Below are positions 8,459 through 16,308 of a DNA stretch of 41,732 nt, piece after piece. A program made the position numbers and the translations under genes. Where the stretch lies: positions 1 to 41,732 of the forward strand of contig CAYVJA010000018.1 of the NCBI GenBank assembly GCA_964451605.1, given 5' to 3'. The notes beneath the pieces were generated by a model, which ran no database searches, was not told where the DNA came from, and saw nothing but the letters and a program-made list of their open reading frames with translations. Position 1 is the first letter of the stretch. Each line of letters starts with the position of its first letter. The stretch comes from JAQVSH01 sp964451605 (lineage in GTDB: Bacteria; Bacteroidota; Bacteroidia; Bacteroidales; UBA4181).

Positions 8459-9127
8459 TTATTTGAAAATGATGAAAAAGAGGGGGATAAAAGCAAACCC
8501 GATTGCTACCACCCAGGCATACACGGTACCCAAAGCCTGCAGACGCGACTGCCAAACCCCGTTCGACAGCCCGATGGTTTGAAAAGCACTCCAGAAACCA
8601 TGGGTAAGATGAAACCACAAAGCCCCAATCCACACAAGATAGATAACCACATAGAGCGGTTGCGCAAAGAGTGTGGCAACCAATTCGTAAGGGTTCTCGC
8701 AAAGAACAGCCGAAAGGCCTGCCAACTCCTTTATGGTTTGCAACTGCATCTTGGCCCAGAAGTGGAACAGATGCAATCCCAGGAAACCCACAATAATAAG
8801 ACCCAGCACAAACATATTTTGACTGGCCCAGCTGATATTCGATTTAGAAGAACAGCCGTAGCGATCGGAACCTCTGGCCTCTCTGTTCTGCAGTGTAAGC
8901 AAAAGAGCATAGAGAATGTGAATGGCAAAACCCAGTGCCAGGACAGGAACCATAATCCGGATCAGGGGATTGGTGTCCATGAAATGACACACTGCGTTAT
9001 AGGCCTCGGCCGAAAAAACGGCCACCATATTGGCTCCCAGATGAACCAATAGGAAAGTGATTAAAAACAGCCCCGAAACGCTCATAATAAGCTTCTTCGC
9101 AATAGAGGAAAGACCAGACTTACCCAT
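8459..9127 (-). CDS. sdhC: Succinate dehydrogenase/fumarate reductase cytochrome b subunit
   Basis: This is a 222-residue membrane anchor of the B-type complex (one polypeptide, five predicted helices, two haems b). Hydrophobic segments start at S-V-S-G-L-F-L-I-T-F-L-L-V-H-L-G, V-P-V-L-A-L-G-F-A-I-H-I-L-Y-A, M-F-V-L-G-L-I-I-V-G-F-L-G-L-H-L-F-H-F-W, L-Y-V-V-I-Y-L-V-W-I-G, and a C-terminal helix V-Y-A-W-V-V-A-I-G-F-A-F-I-P-L. The histidines inside the helices are the likely haem ligands. The start M-G-K-S-G-L-S-S at 9127 is preferred over an upstream in-frame ATG at 9178 because it matches the family and leaves an 80-base leader after the promoter at 9211-9241. sdhA follows after 58 bases. Confidence 0.93.
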   Translation of the reverse strand: MGKSGLSSIAKKLIMSVSGLFLITFLLVHLGANMVAVFSAEAYNAVCHFMDTNPLIRIMVPVLALGFAIHILYALLLTLQNREARGSDRYGCSSKSNISWASQNMFVLGLIIVGFLGLHLFHFWAKMQLQTIKELAGLSAVLCENPYELVATLFAQPLYVVIYLVWIGALWFHLTHGFWSAFQTIGLSNGVWQSRLQALGTVYAWVVAIGFAFIPLFFIIFK

Positions 9128-9210
9128 AAGTAAACTTGTTTGATTGATAGTAAACGTATAATATAATCGGCAAAACAACGCTGAAATTTTGTCGGTAACA
9201 TTCGACGCTG

Positions 9211-9241
9211 CAAAAGTATCTTGTTCTCTATCGAAAGCAAA
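9211..9241 (-). promoter_or_regulatory. Promoter for sdhCAB (-7 and -33 elements)
   Basis: On the minus strand the -7 element TACTTTTG lies at 9211-9218 and the -33 element TTTG at 9238-9241. They are separated by 19 bases, the spacing expected for the Bacteroidota primary sigma factor. This is one of the two best promoter matches in the window and is divergent from the trkH promoter. Confidence 0.75.
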
Positions 9242-9292
9242 ATTTACCCACAGAGTTATATTAATTTAGACTCAATCTAAACACAATCTTGC

Positions 9293-9324
9293 TTTGTTGA
9301 CCGCTGCACGAAATTGTATCTTTG
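9293..9324 (+). promoter_or_regulatory. Promoter for trkH (-33 and -7 elements)
   Basis: TTTG at 9293-9296 and TATCTTTG at 9317-9324 are separated by 20 bases, fitting the Bacteroidota consensus. The leader would be very short, because the trkH ATG is at 9344. This supports 9344 as the start over the in-frame upstream codon at 9314. Confidence 0.75.
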
Positions 9325-9343
9325 GGATACTAACCTATTCTCC

Positions 9344-11164
9344 ATGCGTACCCGTATCCGTCTGCTTTTCCGGCTTAGGAATCTGGCACTGGTAACCGCC
9401 CGAATCGTTACCAGAGTGCTGGAAATGGGCATGGTGCTGACGGGTCTTTTCACACTCTTCGTGCTTGTATTCGAATTCGGGTTTTCGCAAACGGAAGATA
9501 GCACCCTTTTTACCGGCCATGCCCATAACATTTTGCTGCTTCTTTTTCTGGCCGGACAGACGCTTCGCTTTCTGCTCTGCATGAAGGAGATATTTATGGA
9601 ATCGGGGAAGTGGTTCGAGATTTCACTCTTTATGGTCAACTCAGCCGTCTGGTCAATTAACACCCAATACTTCGAGACCCTCACTCTTTCGGCGCCCTGG
9701 CTTATCTGGCTCTCTGCCGAGTTGCTTACCCCTCTTCTACTCCTCACCCTTAGTCTCATTTACCTTTCCAGAGCATTTTTTCATTGGATGAGACGAATTT
9801 TGAATCCGGCAGCCCTCTTTGCCGGCAGTTTTGTATTTATCATTCTGGTGGGCACGGGATTGCTGATGTTACCAAAAGCCACCGTTGCAGGGATAGGAAT
9901 TTTCGATGCACTATTTGTGTCGACAAGTGCCGTTTGTGTTACCGGACTTTCGACTATAGACATTCCGTTGACTTTTACCCGCGACGGGCAGTTCATCATT
10001 ATGCTCTTATTCCAGGTGGGGGGAATCGGTGTGATGACTTTCACCTCCTTTCTGGCTATGCCCTTTCTGGGAGGAGCCTCCTTCAGCCACACCATGACGC
10101 TTCGCGAGCTACTGCAGGAAAACCGATCCGACAGCCTCTTTGGGACTCTTCGCAGCATTATGTACATTACCTTTGGTGCAGAACTTCTGGGAACACTTCT
10201 CATTTGGACCGAAGTCCATGGAAGTTTGGGCAGTACGCAGGAGGAAATTTTCTATTCCGTATATCATGCTTTGTCGGCCTTCTGTAATGCTGGATTCTCC
10301 TATCTTCCGGAGGGGCTTTCGCATTCGGCCGTGCACCCAAACTTCGCGCTGCTTACCTGGATCGCGCTGCTTTCGGTAATCGGAGGTATCGGATTCCCCA
10401 TTGTCAATAATTTCTATCAACTACTACAACACACCCTAAAAAACGGGCTACTGCGACTGAGGGGTCTCTCGCCCAAATACAATCATCTCCCGCAGATTAT
10501 TAACATCAATACCCGCATTGTATTGGTAACCACTGCAATATTACTGGCAGTAGGATTTCTCTTCTTTTTTCTGTTCGAACAGAAGGGAATCTTGGAAGAG
10601 ATGCCCCTGCACGGCAAGATAGTAACCTCCTTTTTTGGGGCGGTTACACCCCGTTCTGCAGGATTTGCTCCCTTCCAGGTCACCTCGTTAAACCAGGCCA
10701 CACTCTTTCTATTTATGGTGTTAATGCTGGTGGGGGCTTCTCCCATGTCGACGGGCGGTGGCCTAAAAACCACCACCTTCGCAGTTCTCTTTCTCGACAT
10801 GATGCATGCCACCCGCCGAACCCCTCATGTGAACCTTTGGAATCGGCAAATCGCCCCTGAAACCATCCGGAAAGCCTCTGCCATAGTGGTATCCACCGCC
10901 ATCTGGTTCATTCTGGCCACCTTTGGCCTTCTGTTATCCGAACCGAATGCACCGTTACTGTCTGTAATCTTCGAAGAGATATCGGCCTTAGGCACAGTAG
11001 GATTCTCACTAGGTCTGACTCCCACATTAAGCACAGCAGGAAAACTCATCATCATCCTGACGATGTATGTAGGCAGGGTAGGTACCTTTGTACTATTAAC
11101 CACCTTCCTGCCTGCAAGAACCGGTGAGTTTTACAGCTATCCGAAGGATCAGATTATAATGTGA
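9344..11164 (+). CDS. trkH: TrkH/KtrB-family potassium transporter membrane subunit
   Basis: This is a 606-residue polytopic inner-membrane potassium channel-like transporter. The four pore loops can be read in order: S-A-V-C-V-T-G-L, S-A-F-C-N-A-G-F, T-P-R-S-A-G-F and S-A-L-G-T-V-G-F, each with the glycine that lines the K+ filter. The conserved P-M-S-T-G-G-G-L-K-T-T motif precedes the last repeat. It is longer than the roughly 480-residue enterobacterial TrkH because about 140 residues with extra hydrophobic segments precede the first repeat. The RCK regulator trkA follows 130 bases downstream, so the two probably form a Trk/Ktr system. Confidence 0.93.
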   Translation: MRTRIRLLFRLRNLALVTARIVTRVLEMGMVLTGLFTLFVLVFEFGFSQTEDSTLFTGHAHNILLLLFLAGQTLRFLLCMKEIFMESGKWFEISLFMVNSAVWSINTQYFETLTLSAPWLIWLSAELLTPLLLLTLSLIYLSRAFFHWMRRILNPAALFAGSFVFIILVGTGLLMLPKATVAGIGIFDALFVSTSAVCVTGLSTIDIPLTFTRDGQFIIMLLFQVGGIGVMTFTSFLAMPFLGGASFSHTMTLRELLQENRSDSLFGTLRSIMYITFGAELLGTLLIWTEVHGSLGSTQEEIFYSVYHALSAFCNAGFSYLPEGLSHSAVHPNFALLTWIALLSVIGGIGFPIVNNFYQLLQHTLKNGLLRLRGLSPKYNHLPQIININTRIVLVTTAILLAVGFLFFFLFEQKGILEEMPLHGKIVTSFFGAVTPRSAGFAPFQVTSLNQATLFLFMVLMLVGASPMSTGGGLKTTTFAVLFLDMMHATRRTPHVNLWNRQIAPETIRKASAIVVSTAIWFILATFGLLLSEPNAPLLSVIFEEISALGTVGFSLGLTPTLSTAGKLIIILTMYVGRVGTFVLLTTFLPARTGEFYSYPKDQIIM

Positions 11165-11294
11165 TAATGCTCTAATGCTGCGCTAGAGCGCAATGTATTG
11201 ATGATTTGGAGATGTTGAAGGGAATTTAGGTAACTTGTGTTGGGTAAATCAGGATGCGAGTTTTGTGCGAGCATTGAAAATCAATTATGCAAAA

Positions 11295-11934
11295 ATGAAG
11301 TACATTGTGATTGGTCTCGGTAAGTTCGGCGCCCAACTGGCCGAACGACTCACCTCTCTGGGCCATGAGGTTCTGGGGATTGATAGTGACTCTTATATTG
11401 TTGAGAAGTATAAGCGAAATATCACCTCAACGCTCTGCGTGGATGTGAGGGAAGAGGTGGCTATGCAGTCGCTGCCGCTGAAGGGGTGCGATGCGGTTTT
11501 TATCACGTTGGGCGAACATTTCGACACGTCCATTCACACTGCGGCTTTGATGAAGCAGTTCAGTGTGAAGCGCATTATTGTGCGCACCATATCGCAGCTT
11601 CACCGTACGGTGTTGGAAACCATCGGGATTGAGGAGATTGTCTCGCCCGAAAAGGAGTTTGCGGAGGTACTGGCAGCCCGGGTAGAGCTTTCGTCTCAGG
11701 CCAATGTTCAGATGATTACCGACTCATACGGGGTGTTGGAGGTGAAGGTTCCTCCTTACCTGGTGGGACAAACCCTGCAGGAGGTTAACTTCGAGGAGAA
11801 ATACCACTTGCGCCTGGTGGCCATTAAACGACCTGCCGATGAGNNNNNNNNNNNNNNTTACCCTGCTTCGAAAAGAGGATCATCTGCTTCTGTTTGGACG
11901 CACAGATCTCTTTAAAAACCTCAACGCTATTTAG
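11295..11934 (+). CDS. trkA: TrkA/KtrA-type potassium uptake regulator (RCK domain), interrupted by an N-gap
   Basis: This is a cytoplasmic gating subunit for the adjacent TrkH. The Rossmann RCK-N domain begins M-K-Y-I-V-I-G-L-G-K-F-G with the G-x-G-x-x-G nucleotide-binding motif and an acidic strand end (V-L-G-I-D-S-D). The RCK-C part starts near residue 140 (V-L-E-V-K-V-P-P-Y-L-V-G). It has a single RCK unit, so it resembles KtrA in length (about 215-225 residues) rather than the duplicated enterobacterial TrkA. After the N-run the frame L-L-R-K-E-D-H-L-L-L-F-G-R closes the domain and stops at TAG 11932-11934, overlapping the next gene's stop. I chose the ATG at 11295 because it begins directly at the Rossmann strand. 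Confidence 0.9.
11844..11857. other. Scaffold gap (14 N) inside trkA
   Basis: The codon before the gap ends exactly at 11843, and the frame after it needs one extra base before TT ACC CTG. The missing length must therefore be 1 modulo 3, while 14 is 2 modulo 3. The given N count is an estimate, not a real length, and it creates an apparent frameshift. Confidence 0.9.
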
Positions 11935-12290
11935 AAGGGAACGCTATCATCGCCCTCCGGCTCAGGCGGGATATTGGCGGGAGGAGGAATCTCACCTCCG
12001 TCTCTGCCACGGCCTCCACCGGCATTTTGGCTGCGAAACCGCCATACACGTACGTCGGTGTACCAACGACCATTGTATTCGCGCGACTCCAGATTTACAT
12101 CAAGGGTAAGCATCGATCCGGGGGCATACCCCGACAACTCCTGCACCTTTTCGGCCCAGGCCGAAATCAGCACCTTCTTGGGATATTGCTCGGCAGTCTC
12201 AATCAGAAACTCTTGCTTAACCCAGTTCCCACGATTACTTTGCCCCTCCTGACGGGGGAGTACCGAAACCAGTTTGCCTGAAATTTCCAT
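11931..12290 (-). CDS. DUF3127 protein with SSB-like acidic C-terminal tip
   Basis: This is a 119-residue protein of the DUF3127 family, common in Bacteroidota. The body M-E-I-S-G-K-L-V-S-V-L-P then W-V-K-Q-E-F-L-I-E-T and S-R-E-Y-N-G-R-W-Y-T-D-V-R-V-W is the conserved domain, with beta-rich periodicity suggestive of an OB fold. It is followed by a glycine, arginine and proline rich linker and the tail E-G-D-D-S-V-P-F, which resembles the acidic D-D-x-x-P-F tip by which SSB recruits partners. The function is unproven; single-strand DNA or RNA binding is my inference. The start at 12290 fits the family better than an upstream in-frame ATG. It lies 7 bases after the cyclophilin gene. Confidence 0.8.
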   Translation of the reverse strand: MEISGKLVSVLPRQEGQSNRGNWVKQEFLIETAEQYPKKVLISAWAEKVQELSGYAPGSMLTLDVNLESREYNGRWYTDVRVWRFRSQNAGGGRGRDGGEIPPPANIPPEPEGDDSVPF

Positions 12291-12297
12291 AGCTTCT

Positions 12298-12738
12298 CTA
12301 TTCAGTTTCTGTAACCACAATCTCCAGAATCTTGTCGCCGGGGCGAATGGCATCAATCACCTCCAGCCCCTCTGTAACCTTTCCGAAACAGGTATGCCGG
12401 CGGTCGAGATGCTGTGTGTTACGACGATTATGGCAGATGAAAAATTGTGAACCTCCGGTATCTTTTCCGGCGTGAGCCATCGATAAAACACCGCGATCAT
12501 GGTATTGGTTTCCACCCGAGGTCTCGCAGGGAATGGTATAGCCGGGGCCACCCACACCCGTACCGACGGGACATCCGCCCTGAATTACAAAATCGGGGAT
12601 AACCCGGTGAAAAGTAAGGCCGTTATAGAATCCCTGACGGGCAAGTTTAACAAAGTTTGCGACAGTTCCGGGGGCATCTTTCTCGTAAAAGATCACCTTC
12701 ATATCCCCCTTATCGGTACGAATTTCAGCGTTCAGCAT
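12298..12738 (-). CDS. Cyclophilin-type peptidyl-prolyl cis-trans isomerase, cytoplasmic
   Basis: This is a 146-residue single-domain cyclophilin that catalyses proline isomerisation. The conserved core is visible: F-H-R-V-I-P-D-F-V-I-Q-G-G (catalytic Arg in F-H-R), M-A-H-A-G-K-D-T-G-G-S-Q-F-F-I, and the C-terminal C-F-G-K-V-T-E-G. No signal peptide is present, so it should act in the cytoplasm. It precedes the DUF3127 gene by 7 bases on the same strand. Confidence 0.93.
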   Translation of the reverse strand: MLNAEIRTDKGDMKVIFYEKDAPGTVANFVKLARQGFYNGLTFHRVIPDFVIQGGCPVGTGVGGPGYTIPCETSGGNQYHDRGVLSMAHAGKDTGGSQFFICHNRRNTQHLDRRHTCFGKVTEGLEVIDAIRPGDKILEIVVTETE

Positions 12739-12926
12739 ATGGATAGCATTTACATTGGTTTGTCAAAGAAAAGACTTTTCGGGTAAACTCGCCACGATGG
12801 TCTGCCAAAAAGTGAATAACATCTATGCGATTGTTAATAACTGAACATACCAACCGTCCGTATTTGGGGTGACTAGTCTGTATCTTCGCGTTGGATTAAG
12901 ATTCCTCATGCCATAAAGAATCTGAA

Positions 12927-13673
12927 GTGCCGTACAGAAGATTACCCAACACCGACAGCGCACGACTGCGCGCACTCAGAGCTGCCTCAGACAAAGGATG
13001 CTCGGTACACGTGTCGAAACTGGCTTTCTCGCAGGAGACGCTCCTTCGGGTACAGACACTCCTCCCCACATTCGATGCAGCCATCTCGAACTTTCGGATT
13101 AACCAGGCCATGCATCTGGCAAAAAATAAAGAGTACCCCAATCTGCTTAAAAAGGCAAAACTCTATGTTTCGCACTTCATCCAGGTGGTGAACATGGCTA
13201 TTGCCCGTGGAGAATTAAAGCCGGAAATTCGCGATTTCTACGGACTCTCCGAATACGACGGCCGGGTGCCCGACCTCAATACCGAAACCGATTTACTCTT
13301 TTGGGGCAAACAGATTGTATCGGGCGAAACCGAAAGGATGCAGAAGGGACAACCCCCGATAACCAACCCCTCTATCGCTCTGGTAAAAGTGTGGTTCGAA
13401 CAGTTCTGCGACGCCCACTACTACAAGGCTACTCACCATAAATCGAACTCACGGGTGTTGCGGGACATTGCTTCTCTGCGCAGAGAGGCCGACGATTTGA
13501 TTCTCAACCTCTGGAATGAGGTAGAGGCACACTACGAAGAGCTCCCCGACGAAATGATGAGAGAATGGGCCACCACGTACGGAGTGGTCTATGTTTACCG
13601 CCCCCATGAAGTGCAAAAAGCGGCCCGTGAAGAGGTAAAAAAAATGAGTACCCCGTCACTCTTCGAACCGTAA
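12927..13673 (+). CDS. Hypothetical protein, 248 residues, mostly helical
   Basis: I do not recognise a named family. It begins with GTG at 12927 (M-P-Y-R-R-L-P-N-T-D-S-A-R-L-R-A-L), since the upstream ATG at 12908 stops after two codons. The protein is charged and predicted helical, with no signal peptide or membrane segment. The segment W-F-E-Q-F-C-D-A-H near the middle is followed by Y-K-A-T-H-H-K-S-N-S-R, and the C-terminus is rich in acidic helices. TATCTTCG at 12881-12888 is a near-consensus -7 element. The last 18 bases overlap the 3' end of the convergent sppA gene. Length and codon use look like its neighbours, so I think it is real. Confidence 0.75.
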   Translation: MPYRRLPNTDSARLRALRAASDKGCSVHVSKLAFSQETLLRVQTLLPTFDAAISNFRINQAMHLAKNKEYPNLLKKAKLYVSHFIQVVNMAIARGELKPEIRDFYGLSEYDGRVPDLNTETDLLFWGKQIVSGETERMQKGQPPITNPSIALVKVWFEQFCDAHYYKATHHKSNSRVLRDIASLRREADDLILNLWNEVEAHYEELPDEMMREWATTYGVVYVYRPHEVQKAAREEVKKMSTPSLFEP

Positions 13674-15419
13674 GCGCTCAACCGGTTCAAAACCCTCCGG
13701 CATTCTCATCTGAACCCCTCCCCCGCCTTGTAAGAGTCGCTGCGAAAAAGGATCGGCCCCCGAAAGCCGCGATGTAACGGCAAAACCCAGATCCGAGAAC
13801 AGCGTCTCCAGAAGACCTTTCTCTTTAGGCCACGATTTCACTCCATAATCCGATATATCGGCCAGGGCTGCGGCACGGGCAATGGCCTTATCCAGGCCGC
13901 CCAGGCTATCAATCAGCCCAATAGATAAGGCATCCGCACCACTCCAAACCCTTCCCTGCGCCACCGAATCGGCACGATCGGCGCTTATACGCCTATGCTC
14001 AACTACATGACCCAAAAAGGCTTCATATACTCTGTCGACCGACTCCTCTTCCCATTCCAGTTCCCTTGGGGTCATCTTCCGAAAAAGCGAACCGGCATCT
14101 GCCGAAGGATGGGTTGTAACCGATTGGGGCGTTATCCCAATCTTCTGTTCCAGGAAAGTATCAAGGCAGGGATAGATACCAAAGACTCCAATCGAACCGG
14201 TTAAGGTGAGGGGATCGGCCCAGATTTCCCGTGCAGGAAGTGCCATATAATAACCGCCCGATGCAGCGTAATCGCCCATGGAGACAACCAGTGGCTTCTT
14301 CGAAGCTGCCAAATAAACCTCACGCCATATCAATTCGGCGGCCAGAGCACTCCCTCCGGGGGAATTAATCCTCAATACCAGCGACTTAACATCAGGATCC
14401 TTAACCGCTTCGCGAAGAGACTCACGAACCGTCTCCACCCCCATTTCTCCTAACCGGGCACTGCCCGTAACCATATCGCCCGAAGCATACACCACGGCCA
14501 CTGCAGGCTTTTCGAAAACCGGCACAACCGTATTTGAGAGGGTCTCAATATAGTCGGTAAGAGAGATCGTGTTACATTCGCCTTTTGTACCGGCCGCCCC
14601 AGCCATCATCTCTTCTGCCTGATCCTGATAAATCAGAGAGTCGATCATTCCCATCTCCAGGGCCTTCCGTTCATCTCGGAAAAGCTGTTCACCGGCCCAG
14701 ATATCCAGTTGATCCCTACTCAGTTTCCGGGCCGAAGCCACTGAATCGGAAATATGATTCCACAGGGTGGATAACAACAATCCATATTGTTCCCGATTCT
14801 CGGAGCTCATCTCATCGAGCATGTAAGGTTCTACCGCACTCTTATACTTACCATGCCGAACCGGCTGCAGGTCGATGGAAAACCGGTCAAGAAGTTTCTT
14901 AAAATAGAGTGTCTGAACGGAAAGACCACGCCACGATAAAGAGCCGGTAGGAGGCATGAAGATATGTTCAGATACGGTTGCCAGATAGTAGGCTTTCTGA
15001 TCGTAATTATCTGCATAGCTCACAATAAATTTCCCGCTTTTTTTGAAGGCAATCAGTGCATTGCGAATGGCATTCACAGTAGCCATACCTGCACTCATCT
15101 GTTCTGTATGCAGCCAGATTCCTTCGATACCGGGGTCGGTCGCAGCCGCCTCAATAGAAGAGAGAATCCGGTCGAGCCCTACTGAAGGGAGTGTGGAAAG
15201 CGAGAGAATATCGAAATTACTGAGCGGATCGAAAGTGGTCTGCTCAGAGATAGTCATATTGAGATTAACCTCCAGCACACTCTTTTCTGCCACCGCTTTC
15301 TTATCGCCCGAAAGCAGCATAATCCCTTGAATGAGTGCCCCAAAAAGCAGGAGGAGACAAAACAAACCCGCCAAAAAACCCAGGCAGGACCCCAGAAAAG
15401 CAGAAAAGAATGATTTCAT
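13656..15419 (-). CDS. sppA: Signal peptide peptidase SppA, 67-kDa (two-domain) type
   Basis: This is a 587-residue membrane-anchored serine protease that degrades cleaved signal peptides. An N-terminal transmembrane segment (about residues 8-36) is followed by tandem S49 domains. The catalytic Lys is K193, in the G-K-Y-K-S-A-V-E-P-Y motif of the first domain. The nucleophile is S387, in M-G-D-Y-A-A-S-G-G-Y of the second domain, as in the enterobacterial long form. The conserved S-P-G-G-S-A strand is at 353-358. It is transcribed alone and convergent with the 12927 gene, overlapping it by 18 bases. Confidence 0.95.
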   Translation of the reverse strand: MKSFFSAFLGSCLGFLAGLFCLLLLFGALIQGIMLLSGDKKAVAEKSVLEVNLNMTISEQTTFDPLSNFDILSLSTLPSVGLDRILSSIEAAATDPGIEGIWLHTEQMSAGMATVNAIRNALIAFKKSGKFIVSYADNYDQKAYYLATVSEHIFMPPTGSLSWRGLSVQTLYFKKLLDRFSIDLQPVRHGKYKSAVEPYMLDEMSSENREQYGLLLSTLWNHISDSVASARKLSRDQLDIWAGEQLFRDERKALEMGMIDSLIYQDQAEEMMAGAAGTKGECNTISLTDYIETLSNTVVPVFEKPAVAVVYASGDMVTGSARLGEMGVETVRESLREAVKDPDVKSLVLRINSPGGSALAAELIWREVYLAASKKPLVVSMGDYAASGGYYMALPAREIWADPLTLTGSIGVFGIYPCLDTFLEQKIGITPQSVTTHPSADAGSLFRKMTPRELEWEEESVDRVYEAFLGHVVEHRRISADRADSVAQGRVWSGADALSIGLIDSLGGLDKAIARAAALADISDYGVKSWPKEKGLLETLFSDLGFAVTSRLSGADPFSQRLLQGGGGVQMRMPEGFEPVERLRFEE

Positions 15420-15508
15420 GCAGAAAAAAAATTAGAGGACAAAACAGGTACGATGAGCTACTTATGCATCATTACCCCGCAAAAACGGGTTTTTCGGTGA
15501 TAAGTAAC

Positions 15509-15537
15509 TTGACCCCATAAAAGTATTACTAATTTTG
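15509..15537 (+). promoter_or_regulatory. Promoter for cmk-ispH-pfkA
   Basis: TTG at 15509-15511 and TAATTTTG at 15530-15537 are separated by 18 bases, a fair match to the Bacteroidota promoter. The -7 element ends 16 bases before the cmk ATG, so the leader is very short. Confidence 0.55.
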
Positions 15538-15553
15538 CCAAAAAAGAGATTGT

Positions 15554-16258
15554 ATGGAGTTGATTCATGAACTGACCATTGCTGTCGACGGGCTTTCATC
15601 TTGTGGAAAGAGCACATTTGCCAAAGCAATTGCTCACTGTCTGGGCTATGCGTATGTCGATAGCGGTGCTATGTACAGAGCTGTCACCCTTTTTGCCTTA
15701 CGAAAAGGGTGGATTCAGGGTGCATTGATAGAGAAGGATAAACTCATTGCCCATTTGCCGGAAATAGTCATCTCCTTTCTCCGTAACAAGCTTACAGGAG
15801 CAAACGAAACCTATCTGAACGGCGAACATGTTGAGGAGGCAATACGTACACTCGAGGTATCTTCGCGGGTGAGCGAAATCAGCGCTATTCCGGAGGTACG
15901 CCGACACATGGTTACACTTCAGCAGGAGATGGGAAAACACCGTTCTATTGTGATGGATGGACGAGATATAGGCACAGTTGTCTTTCCCGATGCCGACATT
16001 AAAATCTTTATGACAGCATCGCCCGGGGTGCGAGCCGAACGGAGATGGCTCGAACAGCGCGCAAAGGGGATGGAAGGATCGTTCGATGAGATTAAAGAGA
16101 ACCTCTTATACCGCGACCGTCTGGACCAGGCGCGGGAGGAAGGCCCTCTGCGTCAAGCCGAAGATGCACTTGTACTCGACAACAGCTTTATGACTCCGGC
16201 CGACCAGATGGATTGGTTCCTGGGAGTATTGAGCCGATTTACCAAACAAAAGGAGTAA
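15554..16258 (+). CDS. cmk: Cytidylate kinase
   Basis: This 234-residue enzyme phosphorylates CMP and dCMP with ATP for pyrimidine nucleotide supply. The P-loop is D-G-L-S-S-C-G-K-S-T (residues 12-21). The substrate region D-S-G-A-M-Y-R-A-V-T follows at about 37-46, and M-D-G-R-D-I-G-T-V-V-F-P binds CMP. A basic lid R-A-E-R-R lies near residue 160. It is the first gene of a plus-strand group with ispH 50 bases and pfkA about 950 bases downstream. Confidence 0.95.
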   Translation: MELIHELTIAVDGLSSCGKSTFAKAIAHCLGYAYVDSGAMYRAVTLFALRKGWIQGALIEKDKLIAHLPEIVISFLRNKLTGANETYLNGEHVEEAIRTLEVSSRVSEISAIPEVRRHMVTLQQEMGKHRSIVMDGRDIGTVVFPDADIKIFMTASPGVRAERRWLEQRAKGMEGSFDEIKENLLYRDRLDQAREEGPLRQAEDALVLDNSFMTPADQMDWFLGVLSRFTKQKE

Positions 16259-16308
16259 TCGGTTGTTGTATAGAGGGATGATTTTGCCTTCAACAGTAAA
16301 GAATTGCA

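Noticed and set aside
8228..9052. Plus-strand open frame of 274 codons opposite sdhA and sdhC
   Set aside because: It crosses the sdhA/sdhC boundary on the opposite strand and resembles no protein family.
11169..11189. GCTCTA/TAGAGC inverted repeat between trkH and trkA
   Set aside because: The stem is six base pairs with a nine-base loop and no T-tract, too weak to call a terminator or operator.
15476..15494. Short CCCG/CGGG hairpin followed by TTTTT upstream of cmk
   Set aside because: The stem is only four base pairs and there is no plus-strand transcript to terminate there; likely chance.
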